Shown here: positions 36,238 to 45,385 of the stretch, piece by piece | How the letters are laid out: every line of letters begins with the position of its first letter | How positions within the stretch are numbered: position 1 is the first letter of the stretch | NCBI RefSeq assembly: GCF_036226765.1 | Contig: NZ_CP109017.1 | Coordinates: 5,209,001 to 5,273,000 of the forward strand | DNA length: 64,000 nt | From: Streptomyces sp. NBC_00670 | GTDB lineage: Bacteria > Actinomycetota > Actinomycetes > Streptomycetales > Streptomycetaceae | Reading direction: 5' to 3' | Position numbers and translations under genes: made by a program | The notes under the pieces: generated by a model | What the model was told of the DNA's origin: nothing | The model's input: only the letters and a program-made list of their open reading frames with translations | Databases searched by the model: none

Positions 36238-37668
36238 TCACACGGTGATGGTGAACGCCTGGATCCACTCGTTGTTGTCGTGGGTTCCGGCGTAGGTGAA
36301 CGGGTATCCGGCGTCGGGCTGGTCGCACTCCAGATTGAGCCAGTCGCCGTCGTGGATGTAGGTGGTGTCGCAGACGTTGCCCTTGCCGCCGTCGACGCTG
36401 ATGGAGAAGCCCAGCATGTGCGGGGCGTCCTTCTTGGTGCTGCCGACGTAGTTGTCGCTGCCGTCGGCGGCGGTCTCGAACGGATCGAAGTACTTCCCCG
36501 AGCCGTCGGTCGAGTCGGGGTTGTAGACGAAGGCGCGGTTGGTGACGCCCTTCGTGCCGGCGACGGCGATGTTGACGGCCGTGATCGTCCCCTTGCCCGG
36601 TGTGCCGGCCGGCTGGCCGTCGCACGCCGCCTTCGTCCAGCCGTCGCCCGCCACGAACGCCCGGTAGCAGACGTGCCGCCCGCCCGGGTCCTGCGCGGCG
36701 AGCTGCTTGACGGCGGTCGCCGCGGTCGTCTCCGGGGCCTTGGTCTCCTTGTCCTTCGCGCCCCCGCCGCCACCACCGCCCCCGCCGCCGTCCCCCGCGC
36801 CGGCCGAGGACTGGCCCTCGGGGGAGGAGGGCTGGGCGGCGGGGCTCTCGGGTGCCTTGAGGGAGGGCGCGGCGGAGGGCGGCAGGGTGCCGACGTCGGC
36901 CGCGGCCACCTTCTCGGTGGCCGCGGTGCGCACCTGCGGCTTGTAGGAGATCCACAGCATGACGAAGGCGATCGCCAGGGCCAGGAAGAGCCCGAGGAAG
37001 GTGGCCAGCCAGCGCGGCAGGAACCCCCGCTGGACGTAGGTGCCCTCCGTCTTCAGCGGCGTCACACCGGACCGCTGCACGTTCAGCGCGTACGGCCGGG
37101 ACTCCTTGGCGCCGAACCAGATGATCTGCCGCGGCTTCAGCACCGTCTTCACGAACGCCGCACGGCCCGGCTCGATCTGCACATTGCTCGGCCGGATCTC
37201 GTACGACAACTGGTCGCCGTTGTCGCTGCCGCTCACCGAGGCCGTCAGCCTGGTGTTGCCCAGGTTGTCCACGGCCAGCTTCGGACGCCCCCGGAAGCGG
37301 CCCTTGACCGTCGGCGGCACCAGTTCCGCCCGTACCTCCGTGAACGGAGTGACCGTGACGTTCCCCTCCGGGACGGTCGTCGCCTCCGGGTGCTCCGTCG
37401 GCGTGATCCGCACCCCGTACGGATGGGGGCCCGCCGTCGCGTCCGGCGTGCGCGGCGGAGCGAACGTCAGCTCCACCGACCCCGTCGTACCCGGGTACAG
37501 CCGGAGCGTCTGCGGCTCCACCGCGGTCCAGGGCGCGAGGGAACCGACCGCCTCGAAGCGGTACTCGTCCACCACGTCACCGGTGTTGCGCAGCCGCAGC
37601 CGTACCGTCGTACTGCCACCCGGGTCCACGGTCGCGGAGGCGGGTTCCAGGGAAGTCCAAAGGCTCAC
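36238..37668 (-). CDS. Modular membrane-anchored protein (Ig-like domains, TM, poly-Gly linker, C-terminal domain)
   Basis: Predicted 476-residue protein of unknown function. Residues about 1-215 look like two beta-sandwich repeats rich in Thr/Val (SATVDPGGSTTVRLRLRNTG; RPYALNVQRSG). A single TM follows (WLATFLGLFLALAIAFVMLW, about 225-245). A Pro/Ser/Ala linker ends in nine consecutive Gly (about 295-305). The C-terminal 150 residues contain four or more Cys and aromatic repeats (HVCYRAFVAGDGWTKAACDG; NVCDTTYIHDGDWLNLECD), recalling hydrophobic-rich lectin-like domains. The N-domains would face the cytoplasm and the Cys-rich domain the outside. No enzyme motif seen. Confidence 0.7.
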   Translation of the reverse strand: MSLWTSLEPASATVDPGGSTTVRLRLRNTGDVVDEYRFEAVGSLAPWTAVEPQTLRLYPGTTGSVELTFAPPRTPDATAGPHPYGVRITPTEHPEATTVPEGNVTVTPFTEVRAELVPPTVKGRFRGRPKLAVDNLGNTRLTASVSGSDNGDQLSYEIRPSNVQIEPGRAAFVKTVLKPRQIIWFGAKESRPYALNVQRSGVTPLKTEGTYVQRGFLPRWLATFLGLFLALAIAFVMLWISYKPQVRTAATEKVAAADVGTLPPSAAPSLKAPESPAAQPSSPEGQSSAGAGDGGGGGGGGGGAKDKETKAPETTAATAVKQLAAQDPGGRHVCYRAFVAGDGWTKAACDGQPAGTPGKGTITAVNIAVAGTKGVTNRAFVYNPDSTDGSGKYFDPFETAADGSDNYVGSTKKDAPHMLGFSISVDGGKGNVCDTTYIHDGDWLNLECDQPDAGYPFTYAGTHDNNEWIQAFTITV

Positions 37669-37783
37669 TCCCGGACGTTAAACGCGACGCCGGTACCCGG
37701 TCAGGAAGCCCAGGGGCAGGGAAGGTGCCCGAAGAGGCGGGAGTCGTTGCCCCGCCTCCCGTTCCGCCGCACGGCCCGTGCGG

Positions 37784-38596
37784 TCAGGGCTTGCGGCCGA
37801 CGCCGCACCACATCGGGAGCGGGCCCGTGTCCGTGACGGTCCCGGCGTCCGGGCGCCACTGGGGGAGTTCGACGACCCCGGGCTCCAGGAGCTCGGTGCC
37901 CTGGAAGAAACGGGTGACGCGGTCGTGCGTGCGCGGGGTGGCGCCCGCGTGCTCGTCGGCGCGCTCGTTGTAGACCCGCATCGACTCCGCGACCTCCTCG
38001 GCGGCGATGTCCGAGGCCGGGTGGGAGACGACGAGATGACTGCCGGAAGGCAGGGCGTCCAGGAGGGCCGCGGTCAGCGCGAACGGGTCGTCGGCGTCCG
38101 GGATGTACTGCAGCACGGCGATGAGCATGAGGCCGACCGGCTGCGAGAGGTCCAGCGTCGCGGCGGCCCGTTCCAGGATGTGGTCCACCTCGCGCAGATC
38201 GGCCTGGACGTAGTCCGTCGCCCCGTCGCGGCCGCTGACCAGCAGCGCCTCGGCGTGGGCCAGGACGACCGGGTCGTTGTCCACGTAGACGACCCGGGCG
38301 CCGGGGTCGGCCCGCTGCGCCACCTCGTGGGTGTTGTCCGCCGCGGGTATGCCGGTGCCGATGTCGAGGAACTGCCGGATTCCCGCGGTGGCCGACAGCT
38401 CGCGCACCGCACGGCCGAGGAAGGCCCGGTTGGCGCGGACGGCCTGGATGATGCGCGGGTTGGCCGCGGCGGCCAGCTCGGCCGCCTCCTGGTCGACGGG
38501 GTAGTTGTCCTTGCCCCCCAGCCACGCGTTGTAGACCCGGGCGGGGTGCGCCACGGAGGAGTTGATCAGCATGCCGCTTGCCGGCCGTTCGTTCAC
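37784..38596 (-). CDS. SAM-dependent methyltransferase, Methyltransf_19-type
   Basis: Predicted 270-residue protein of the PF04672-type family, abundant in Streptomyces. Family signatures are AHPARVYNAWLGGKDNYPVD, the SAM loop FLDIGTGIPAADNTHE and the acidic strand VVYVDNDPVVLAHAEALL. GTG 38596 (VNERPASG) is chosen because GAGGGAG precedes it; a longer frame from GTG 38635 is possible. The methyl acceptor is unknown. It heads away from the SRPBCC gene group on the same strand. Confidence 0.85.
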   Translation of the reverse strand: MNERPASGMLINSSVAHPARVYNAWLGGKDNYPVDQEAAELAAAANPRIIQAVRANRAFLGRAVRELSATAGIRQFLDIGTGIPAADNTHEVAQRADPGARVVYVDNDPVVLAHAEALLVSGRDGATDYVQADLREVDHILERAAATLDLSQPVGLMLIAVLQYIPDADDPFALTAALLDALPSGSHLVVSHPASDIAAEEVAESMRVYNERADEHAGATPRTHDRVTRFFQGTELLEPGVVELPQWRPDAGTVTDTGPLPMWCGVGRKP

Positions 38597-38705
38597 AGTG
38601 CTGGACTCCCTCGTCGCCGTCGCGTTCCGCGGCACACCCTAACCCGAGGGCCTCGGCAACATACCGGTGCGGGCGGCCGGTTGACGGCGACGTGGGCGAC
38701 GACGG

Positions 38706-39233
38706 TCAGGCCTCCGCCGCCCCCTTGATCCCCTCCAGGGTGGCCTCCATGCCCGTGGCCAGCTCTCCCAGACGGTGGGCGATGATCGCCTCCTCCTGGT
38801 CGGGGGCGCGGTCGATGAACACGCTCAGGCCCGAGGGGGCGGGGCCGAGGGTGACCGACTGGCGCAGCGCCGTGCCGCCCCCGGGCGTGGGGGTGAGGGC
38901 GAAGGACCATGTGGCCATGGGGGCCGTGGTGTCCTTCGCGGGGCTGCTGTAGAGCCCCTCGGTGTCCAGGACGCACCAGGTGAGCGTCCGTTGCGGAGCG
39001 CACTGTGTGAATTCCGACGTCGTACGCCACTCGCCGACGACGGGGTGGCGGTTGTGCCCGACGTAACGGACGCCCGGCGCCGGGCCGGCGGCACCGTCCT
39101 GCCACTCCACCCGTTCCAGTTCCGGGCTCCACCCCGTCATCGCCTCGACGTCCGTCACGATCTCCCACACCCGTGCCGGATCGGCGGCGATGTGCACCTC
39201 GCGCCGGGCCCCGGGCCGGTCGGTGTACCGCAT
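38706..39233 (-). CDS. SRPBCC (START-like) family protein
   Basis: Predicted 175-residue hydrophobic-ligand-binding fold, polyketide cyclase/dehydrase type. Hallmarks are REVHIAADPARVWEIVTDVEAMTGWSPEL at the N-terminus, YVGHNRHPVVGEWRTTSEF in the sheet, and the long C-terminal helix. ATG 39233 follows GGGGAGA; the upstream extension is basic noise. Ligand unknown. Confidence 0.82.
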   Translation of the reverse strand: MRYTDRPGARREVHIAADPARVWEIVTDVEAMTGWSPELERVEWQDGAAGPAPGVRYVGHNRHPVVGEWRTTSEFTQCAPQRTLTWCVLDTEGLYSSPAKDTTAPMATWSFALTPTPGGGTALRQSVTLGPAPSGLSVFIDRAPDQEEAIIAHRLGELATGMEATLEGIKGAAEA

Positions 39234-39330
39234 GCTGTCTCCCCGCGCGGCCGCGGTCGTGCGCCGCGCCCGCAGCGGGATCCTAGACAGCCGCCGGGGC
39301 GTCAACTCCCCGCAGGACGTGTTCGGTCGG

Positions 39331-40266
39331 TCACAGCGATCTCACTTCGGACACCAGGCGAGCGGCCGTCGGCACCGCGATCCCGTGCCGCCCGGCGGCG
39401 CGGAGCACGGCCCCGCCGATCGCGTCCAGCTCCAGCGCGCGGCCCGCCTCCGCGTCGCGCTGCATCGACGACTTCATGTCGGCCGGGCACGCGTCGAACA
39501 TCGCCAGGCTGCGGGCCGCGTCGAGCGGCGCCCCCTCCGCACGGCCGACGGCGGTGGTCTCGTCGATCAGGGCGAGCAGCTCCTGACGGTGCTCCGTGCG
39601 CACCGGGCCGGCGCCCGTGCCGTACCGCGTGGTGAGCAGGGCGAACGGGGCGAGGAAGGCCAGCTTCGCCCAGAGGATCGCGGTCTCCGACTCCGCGACG
39701 CGGGCCCGGAGCCCGGCGGCCTCCAGGACGGCGGCCACTTCGGTGAGCGGGCGCGCGGTGCGGCCCGCGAGGTCGATGTCGGCGAACGGGCTGCCGTGCT
39801 CGATCACGCCGGGCGCGACCCGGGTCGACTCGACGCGGATGACGCCGGCCGCGACCCGCTCCGCGCCGTAGCGCCGGCGCAGCGCCTCCGGGTGCTCGAC
39901 GCCGTTGAGGAGCGGCAGGACCAGCGCGTCCGGGCCCAGTACGGCCGCCGGTACCCGCTCCAGGGCCGCCTCCAGGCTGGTGTGCTTGACGGCCACCACG
40001 CACAGGTCTACCGGTTCGCGCAGCTCGGTACCGGCCGCCACCTCGGCGGTGAAGTCCCCGAACCGCCCGCTGCGCACCCGGATCCCGTCCTCGCGCAGGG
40101 TCTTGGCGGTCGTCTCGCCGGCCAGGCAGATCACCCGGTGCCCGGCCCGGGACAGCAGTGCGGCGAGCAGTCCGCCGACGCCGCCGGGGCCGAGGACGGC
40201 CACGGTCCACGGGCGGCGGGCATCGGCGGCGGATTCCGTGCGGTCCGGTGCGGTGCTGCTGGGCAT
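39331..40266 (-). CDS. Ketopantoate reductase-like oxidoreductase (ApbA/PanE family)
   Basis: Predicted 311-residue NADP-binding enzyme. The Rossmann motif VLGPGGVGGLLAALLSRAGH is near residue 25; VVAVKHTSLEAAL carries the conserved Lys; LPLLNGVEHPEAL and the C-terminal domain with ETAILWAKLAFLAPF and DMKSSMQRDAEAGRALELD are typical. ATG 40266 follows GGAGGGA. It could make pantoate for CoA or be one of the many PanE-like paralogues with other substrates; no pan genes are nearby, so the symbol is withheld. Confidence 0.87.
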   Translation of the reverse strand: MPSSTAPDRTESAADARRPWTVAVLGPGGVGGLLAALLSRAGHRVICLAGETTAKTLREDGIRVRSGRFGDFTAEVAAGTELREPVDLCVVAVKHTSLEAALERVPAAVLGPDALVLPLLNGVEHPEALRRRYGAERVAAGVIRVESTRVAPGVIEHGSPFADIDLAGRTARPLTEVAAVLEAAGLRARVAESETAILWAKLAFLAPFALLTTRYGTGAGPVRTEHRQELLALIDETTAVGRAEGAPLDAARSLAMFDACPADMKSSMQRDAEAGRALELDAIGGAVLRAAGRHGIAVPTAARLVSEVRSL

Positions 40267-40381
40267 GCGGCGGTGTCCCTCCGGTCGGGGGCCCGGCCCC
40301 GGTGGCCGGAAACGCGTCCCCGCTGGACGGCAACACGGCCCGGCCGCCCCGCATTTCCGCCACCGGCGGGAGCGCCCCGGC

Positions 40382-41176
40382 TCAGGCCCCGAGGAACTCC
40401 GCCAGCACGGGAGCGAGGGCCTCCGGGTCGACCATGTGGTTCTGCCCCTCCAGACAGCGGTACGCGGCGTCGGGGACCGCGTCCGCCACCGCCCGCGCCG
40501 CCTCGCGCAGCCAGGCAGGGCTCGCCCCGCCGGCCACGGCGAGCACCGGCACCCCGATCCGCGCCAGCCGGTCGCGGGGGACCCGGCCGCCGTCGCCCAT
40601 CACGGCGTCGTCGTACGCGAGCGTCGGCGCGACCGCCTCCATGTCGGGCCACATGGGGGAGGTGCGGGCGTTCGCGATCATCTCCGGGGCGAGGCCGGTG
40701 AGCGCCAGGAACAGCTCCACCGCGTCCCCGCGCCGGCCCTGCTCCAGCGCCTCGGTGAGCCGCGCGGTGTACCGCGCGCGCTCGTCCGCCCCGTCGTCCG
40801 ACAGCGCGAACGGCGGCTCGTAGACGGCGACCCGCGTCACGCCCGGCAGCCCGCTCACCGCCGCCTGAAGGGCGAGCGCGCCGCCCGACGAGATGCCGTA
40901 CAGCGCGGCGCTGCCGCCCACCGCGCCGATCAGCGCCCCGAGGTCCTCCACCTCGCGGGCGACCGCGTACGGCGCGGTGTCCCCGCTGCCGCCGCGGCCC
41001 CGGCGGTCGTAGGCGACCACCTCGAAACGGTCCGCCAGCCGCGCGGCCAGCGGCGCCGTCGTCGCGCCCGTCGACATCGCTCCGCTCACCAGGACGACCG
41101 CCGGGCCCCGCCCGGTGCGCGTGTACGCGAGTCGGGTGCCGTCGCTGGAGGTGACCTTCTTGTCCATGGCTGCCAT
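40382..41176 (-). CDS. Alpha/beta hydrolase
   Basis: Predicted 264-residue alpha/beta-hydrolase. Nucleophile elbow GISSGG (Ser near residue 96), oxyanion region VVLVSGAMSTGA, acid-bearing strand IGVPVLAVAGGA, and catalytic His in GQNHMVDPEALA. No lid domain beyond the usual size. ATG 41176 and ATG 41167 are both possible starts. Substrate unknown. Confidence 0.88.
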   Translation of the reverse strand: MAAMDKKVTSSDGTRLAYTRTGRGPAVVLVSGAMSTGATTAPLAARLADRFEVVAYDRRGRGGSGDTAPYAVAREVEDLGALIGAVGGSAALYGISSGGALALQAAVSGLPGVTRVAVYEPPFALSDDGADERARYTARLTEALEQGRRGDAVELFLALTGLAPEMIANARTSPMWPDMEAVAPTLAYDDAVMGDGGRVPRDRLARIGVPVLAVAGGASPAWLREAARAVADAVPDAAYRCLEGQNHMVDPEALAPVLAEFLGA

Positions 41177-41229
41177 GTCTCAGGAGACTGCCACGGGCGC
41201 GGCGCTCCCGCCCGCGACACGGCCAGAAC

Positions 41230-41568
41230 TCAGGAGCCCGCCGTGCCGGCCACCTCCACCTCGTAGAAGCACAGGTGGTCCTTGATCGCGGCCACGTCCG
41301 GCTTCGGGTCCGGGTACGCCCAGACCAGGTCGGCGGCGTCCGGCAGCGACCAGTAGGAGGCCGTCCCCTTGAAGGGGCAGACCGTGTGGGTCTCCGACGG
41401 CGTCAGCAGGTCGAGCCGTACGTCCTCGGGGGGCAGGTAGTAGCGCGGGGGACAGCCGGTCTCGCGCAGCACGAGCGGACGGTCGCTCTCGGCCAGCACC
41501 TGGCCGCCGTGCACCACGCGCACACGCTCGTCACTCTGTTCGACGGTGATGATGTGTCCTTGGCTCAT
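41230..41568 (-). CDS. DUF427 domain protein
   Basis: Predicted 112-residue protein. The DUF427 pattern is clear: VRVVHGGQVLAESDRPLVLRE, PPRYYLPPEDVRLDLL, THTVCPFKGTASYWSL and VWAYPDPKPDVAAIKDHLCFY. A conserved Cys lies in the CPFKG segment. Function of the family is not established. ATG 41568; about 70 bp divergent from the LOG-family gene. Confidence 0.88.
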   Translation of the reverse strand: MSQGHIITVEQSDERVRVVHGGQVLAESDRPLVLRETGCPPRYYLPPEDVRLDLLTPSETHTVCPFKGTASYWSLPDAADLVWAYPDPKPDVAAIKDHLCFYEVEVAGTAGS

Positions 41569-41640
41569 GCCGGTTCAGCACGCGCCCGGGCCCCGTTCTT
41601 CCCGCCCGGGGGCGGGATTTTCCCGCGTACCGTGGTCGCC

Positions 41641-42180
41641 ATGCGAATCTGCGTCTTCCTCTCCGCCGCCGACCTCGACGACCGCTACACCCGTCCCGCC
41701 CGCGAGTTCGCGGAACTGCTCGGCAAGGGCGGTCACACCCTGGTCTGGGGCGGCTCGGACGCCGGTCTGATGAAGGTGGTCGCCGACGGCGTCCAGGAGG
41801 CGGGCGGACGGCTGTGCGGGGTCTCCGTCGACTTCCTCTCGCACAAGGTGCGCCCCGGCGTCGACGACATGGTGGTCGCCCGGGACCTCGCCGAACGCAA
41901 GCGGTTGCTGCTGGAGAAGGGCGACGCCGTCGTCATCATGGTCGGCGGCACGGGCACGCTCGACGAGGCGACCGAGATCCTCGAACTGAAGAAGCACGGC
42001 CACACCGACAAGCCGGTGGTCCTCCTCAACACGGCCGGCTTCTACGACGGCCTGAAGCAGCAGTTCCACCGCATGGAAGCCGAAGGCTTCCTCCCCCGCC
42101 CCCTGGCCGACCTGGTCTTCTTCGCGGAGGAGCCGGTGGGGGCGCTGGCGTATCTGGAGGAGAGCCTGGGCGTCGAGTGA
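41641..42180 (+). CDS. LOG-family nucleotide 5'-monophosphate phosphoribohydrolase
   Basis: Predicted 179-residue Rossmann-type protein. The family motif PGGxGTxxE appears as VGGTGTLDEATE (residues about 101-112), with the conserved RK pair in AERKRLLLEKGDA upstream. Homologues hydrolyse cytokinin riboside or purine nucleotide monophosphates to free bases. ATG 41641 begins exactly at MRICVFLSAA. The first Pro of the motif is Val here, which is tolerated in bacterial members. Confidence 0.85.
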   Translation: MRICVFLSAADLDDRYTRPAREFAELLGKGGHTLVWGGSDAGLMKVVADGVQEAGGRLCGVSVDFLSHKVRPGVDDMVVARDLAERKRLLLEKGDAVVIMVGGTGTLDEATEILELKKHGHTDKPVVLLNTAGFYDGLKQQFHRMEAEGFLPRPLADLVFFAEEPVGALAYLEESLGVE

Positions 42181-42470
42181 GCCGTCGGAGCGGGGCGCGG
42201 TGATCAGCCAATCGTCGGAGGGCGGACCCGCCGCCTCCGCATAGCCGGTACACAGCCTTCACTCAGTCGTCGCAAGCGTTTTCGCCCTCTGCCGGGGCGG
42301 TCCGGGTGGGCGGGCCGCTTCGACGGGGGGCGTTTTTCGGACGTGCGCACCGGTGCCGTCGATGATCGTCCTCTTTCTGAAGCGTTCACGTCATGTCTAC
42401 AGTGACTCCGCCGGCTCGATCACGAACAAACGTTCGATATTCGACGTTCGACGAGAGGACCCCCCACCCC
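42181..42470. other. Intergenic region before the cell-wall gene cluster
   Basis: 290 bp. It includes a hairpin near 42216-42239 (arms CGGAGGGCGG and CCGCCGCCTCCG, imperfect) that probably ends the LOG-gene transcript. Near 42430 the octamer ACGTTCGA occurs twice, 14 bp apart, in the likely promoter of the secreted-protein gene. Confidence 0.45.
42216..42239 (+). terminator. Probable terminator after the LOG-family gene
   Basis: Imperfect GC-rich stem with a two- to three-base loop about 40 bp after the stop. No T-run, as is usual in Streptomyces. Confidence 0.4.
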
Positions 42471-42983
42471 ATGCTGACGTTCACGGCAGCCCTCCGTACG
42501 GCGGCGGTCGCCGCGGCCCTGGCCACGGTCGCCGTCACCGCACCGCAGGCGGTGGCCGCACAGGACCCCGCCCCGACGGTCTCCGCCAAGGCCGACGCCA
42601 CCACCCGGGCCATCGCCAAGAGCGATCCGCAGGCCGTCGCGGCGGCCACGGTGTGCGGCTCCGGCTACGCGCTGTCCAAGGCCGTCCCGCTGCCCCTCGG
42701 CACCGACCCGAACCTGCGCCTGGGCACCCTCTTCGCCTACGAGAACGGCGGCAAGGGGTGCGCCATCCTCGACAACAACGTGGGCAAGTCGCAGTACATG
42801 TACCTGCGCGTCTGCAAGGCGGGCGGCACGAGCTGCGACACCGACACCGGCAGCTTCAGCCAGTACGCGGGCCCCGTCTACGTCTCGAGCTTCGCCTGCG
42901 CGCCGGTCACCGCCAGGATGGGCAACAGCTCCGGCAGCCTCTACATCGACTACGCGTCCGACTACGTGTTCCCCTGCGGCTGA
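42471..42983 (+). CDS. Small secreted protein of unknown function
   Basis: Predicted 170-residue exported protein. A Sec signal peptide (MLTFTAALRTAAVAAALATV, with cleavage after APQAVAA) precedes an Ala-rich spacer and a compact domain with six Cys (VCGSGYAL, KGCAIL, RVCKAGGTSCDTD, FACAPV, VFPCG), likely three disulfides. ATG 42471 follows GAGAGGA. The gap to the next gene is 14 bp, so co-expression is likely. No family name. Confidence 0.75.
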   Translation: MLTFTAALRTAAVAAALATVAVTAPQAVAAQDPAPTVSAKADATTRAIAKSDPQAVAAATVCGSGYALSKAVPLPLGTDPNLRLGTLFAYENGGKGCAILDNNVGKSQYMYLRVCKAGGTSCDTDTGSFSQYAGPVYVSSFACAPVTARMGNSSGSLYIDYASDYVFPCG

Positions 42984-42997
42984 GAAGGAGCACCGAG

Positions 42998-45331
42998 ATG
43001 GACGAGAAGGTCCTCGCCGCCCAGAAATGGGTGAACGCCACCTACGGCAGTGTCAGCGGCTACAAGAAATGCCCGGAGGACGGCGCCACCGGATGGGCGA
43101 CCATGTTCTCGCTCACCCGGGGCCTCCAGGTCGAACTGGGCATCACCGCCCTCTCCGACAGCTTCGGCCCCACCACCCTGTCCAGACTGTCGGCCCTCGG
43201 GGACATCGGCCCGTCGACGTCGAACCGGAACATCGTCCGCATCGTGCAGAGCGCCCTGTTCTGCAAGGGCTACTGGGGCGGCAACGAGGACGGGACGTAC
43301 GACGACGCCACCACGGCCTCCGTCACCCAGCTCAAACGCAACGCCGGCTTCCCCGTCCCCTCCGACGGAAGGGTGCAGCCGAAGATCTTCAAGGCGCTGC
43401 TGACCATGGACGCCTACTCGCTGCTGTCGGGCGGCACCGAGGAGGTGCGCACGATCCAGCAGTGGCTCAACAGCAGCTATCTGAACAAGTCCACCTTCTT
43501 CCTCATCCCCTGCGACGGCCATTACACCCGGGACGTCCAGACCGCCCTGATGAAGGCGCTGCAGTACGAGTTCGGCGTCCCCGAGGACCAGGCGACCGGG
43601 AACTTCGGCCCCTCGACCCAGGCCGGGCTGCGCAGCCACGAGGTGTCCGAGGACGACACCGGCATCTTCGTCAAACTCTTCAGCGCCGCCTGTGTCTTCA
43701 ACGGCAGCGTCGGCTCCACGTCCACCGTGTTCAAGACCACGTTCGACCCGGCCCTGACCGAGTACGTGCGCGCCTTCCAGAAGTTCTCCGCGCTCACCGT
43801 CAACGGCCGCGGCGACTACGAGACATGGGCCCAGCTGCTGGTCTCGATGGGCGACCCCGACCGGCCCGCCGGCGCCTGCGACACCCGCTTCCACATCAGC
43901 GTCGACCGGGCCAGGGCCCTGGTCTCGGGCGGCTACACGGTCGTCGGCCGCTATCTGGACGAGGATCCGGACAGCACGCTCGACAAGGAGATCCAGCCCG
44001 GGGAACTGGACGCCATCTTCGACGGCGGCATGCGGGTCTTCCCCATCTCCCAGTACGGCGCCCGCTCGCTGGCCGACTTCACCTTCTCGCAGGGCTACAC
44101 GCACGCGCAGAAGGCGCACGACCGCGCCGTCGGATACGGCTTCAACACCGGCACCGTGATCTACTTCGCCGTCGACTACGACGCCACGGACCCCGAGATC
44201 ACCAGCAACATCGTCCCGTACTTCAACGGCGTCCAGTCGGGCCTGGCCAGCCGTGGGAAACGCTATGTCGCCGGCGTGTACGGCTCCCGGAACGTCTGCT
44301 CACGGGTGAGCGCGGAGGCGTACGCGCGCTACTCGTTCGTCTCCGGAATGTCCTGGGGATTCTCCGGGAACCTCGGCTTCCCGATGCCGGAGAACTGGTC
44401 CTTCACCCAGATCAAGGAATTCCGGTTCAGCGCGAGCCAGACCGACTCCTTCGACCTGGACCGCGACGTCCAGCGGCCGGGCGCCGACCGCGGGGTGGGG
44501 CGCGACGGCGTCGGCTCCACCGAATCCCCGGTCGCCGGATACGTGCAGTACATCGCCGACCTGTACAGCACCGCCGTGCGGTACAACAAGGGCAATCCGA
44601 GCCTGCGCGTCATGGAATACCTGCGCTATCCCCGCTACGTCGACCTCTACAGCGGCTGGAAGACCCTGATCGGCGACGTCGACCGCGACTGGATCGCCTA
44701 CGCCGACGACAACGGGCCCGAGCGGGTCACGAGTTTCACCGACCCGTCGTACGGCGTGACCGTCCACGCCGACCACTTCGGCGCCACCGCCAACGCCTTC
44801 TACCTCAAGGGCAGCGGCTCCGGAACCGGCGCCAACCGGGGGGACTTCGGCGGCTGGGGCGGCGATCTCACCACCTTCTACGGGGACTGGCGCAACAACG
44901 CCGATTCCTACGCCTCCGGTTACGCCTTCTGCATGGACCGGCTCGCCAAACTCAACGTCACCTCGTCGTTCTCCTTCGGGGACATGGTGGAGGACGTCGA
45001 CGGCTACCTCGTCGGAACGGCCGTGAAGAACGGGGCCCGCATCGACGAGGAGGTGCGGTCGCTCATCGGTGGCAACGGCCATCTGCGCCGGTTCACCGAC
45101 TACTTCGCCCAGCGGCACGGCAGCAGCGTCGCGCACGCGGAGGACACCGCGCGGACCATGCTCGTCGACGTCGGGGACGACGACGTCCTGGACGCCATGC
45201 GCACCCAGGCGATCCGGCAGGTCTCGGGATGGAACACACTGCTGCCCGGATACCTCACGGACGGAAAACTCGATCCGTACCTCCAGGGCTATGCGGAGAC
45301 CCTGCAGAAACTGGCCGACCAGGAAGGCTGA
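42998..45331 (+). CDS. Peptidoglycan-binding / DUF1906 glycoside hydrolase-like protein without a signal peptide
   Basis: Predicted 777-residue multidomain protein. Residues about 1-290 hold three peptidoglycan-binding-like modules (for example VQSALFCKGYWGGNEDGTYD; EVRTIQQWLNSSYLNKS). Residues about 294-495 are an Rv2525c/DUF1906 glycoside-hydrolase-like domain (VVGRYLDEDPDS, VIYFAVDYDATDPEI, YVAGVYGSRNVCSRV, SFDLDRDV). Residues about 510-777 form an unrecognised domain with VTVHADHFGATANAFYL and GDFGGWGGDLTTFYGDWRNN. ATG 42998 follows AGAAGGAG and the N-terminus (MDEKVLAAQKWV) is not a signal sequence. A non-Sec route or lysis release is needed to reach the wall. Confidence 0.85.
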   Translation: MDEKVLAAQKWVNATYGSVSGYKKCPEDGATGWATMFSLTRGLQVELGITALSDSFGPTTLSRLSALGDIGPSTSNRNIVRIVQSALFCKGYWGGNEDGTYDDATTASVTQLKRNAGFPVPSDGRVQPKIFKALLTMDAYSLLSGGTEEVRTIQQWLNSSYLNKSTFFLIPCDGHYTRDVQTALMKALQYEFGVPEDQATGNFGPSTQAGLRSHEVSEDDTGIFVKLFSAACVFNGSVGSTSTVFKTTFDPALTEYVRAFQKFSALTVNGRGDYETWAQLLVSMGDPDRPAGACDTRFHISVDRARALVSGGYTVVGRYLDEDPDSTLDKEIQPGELDAIFDGGMRVFPISQYGARSLADFTFSQGYTHAQKAHDRAVGYGFNTGTVIYFAVDYDATDPEITSNIVPYFNGVQSGLASRGKRYVAGVYGSRNVCSRVSAEAYARYSFVSGMSWGFSGNLGFPMPENWSFTQIKEFRFSASQTDSFDLDRDVQRPGADRGVGRDGVGSTESPVAGYVQYIADLYSTAVRYNKGNPSLRVMEYLRYPRYVDLYSGWKTLIGDVDRDWIAYADDNGPERVTSFTDPSYGVTVHADHFGATANAFYLKGSGSGTGANRGDFGGWGGDLTTFYGDWRNNADSYASGYAFCMDRLAKLNVTSSFSFGDMVEDVDGYLVGTAVKNGARIDEEVRSLIGGNGHLRRFTDYFAQRHGSSVAHAEDTARTMLVDVGDDDVLDAMRTQAIRQVSGWNTLLPGYLTDGKLDPYLQGYAETLQKLADQEG

Positions 45332-45385
45332 GCGGCGGCCGGGAACGGGGCCCCGCGGCCGCCGGCCGGAAACAGTGGTGGAAAC

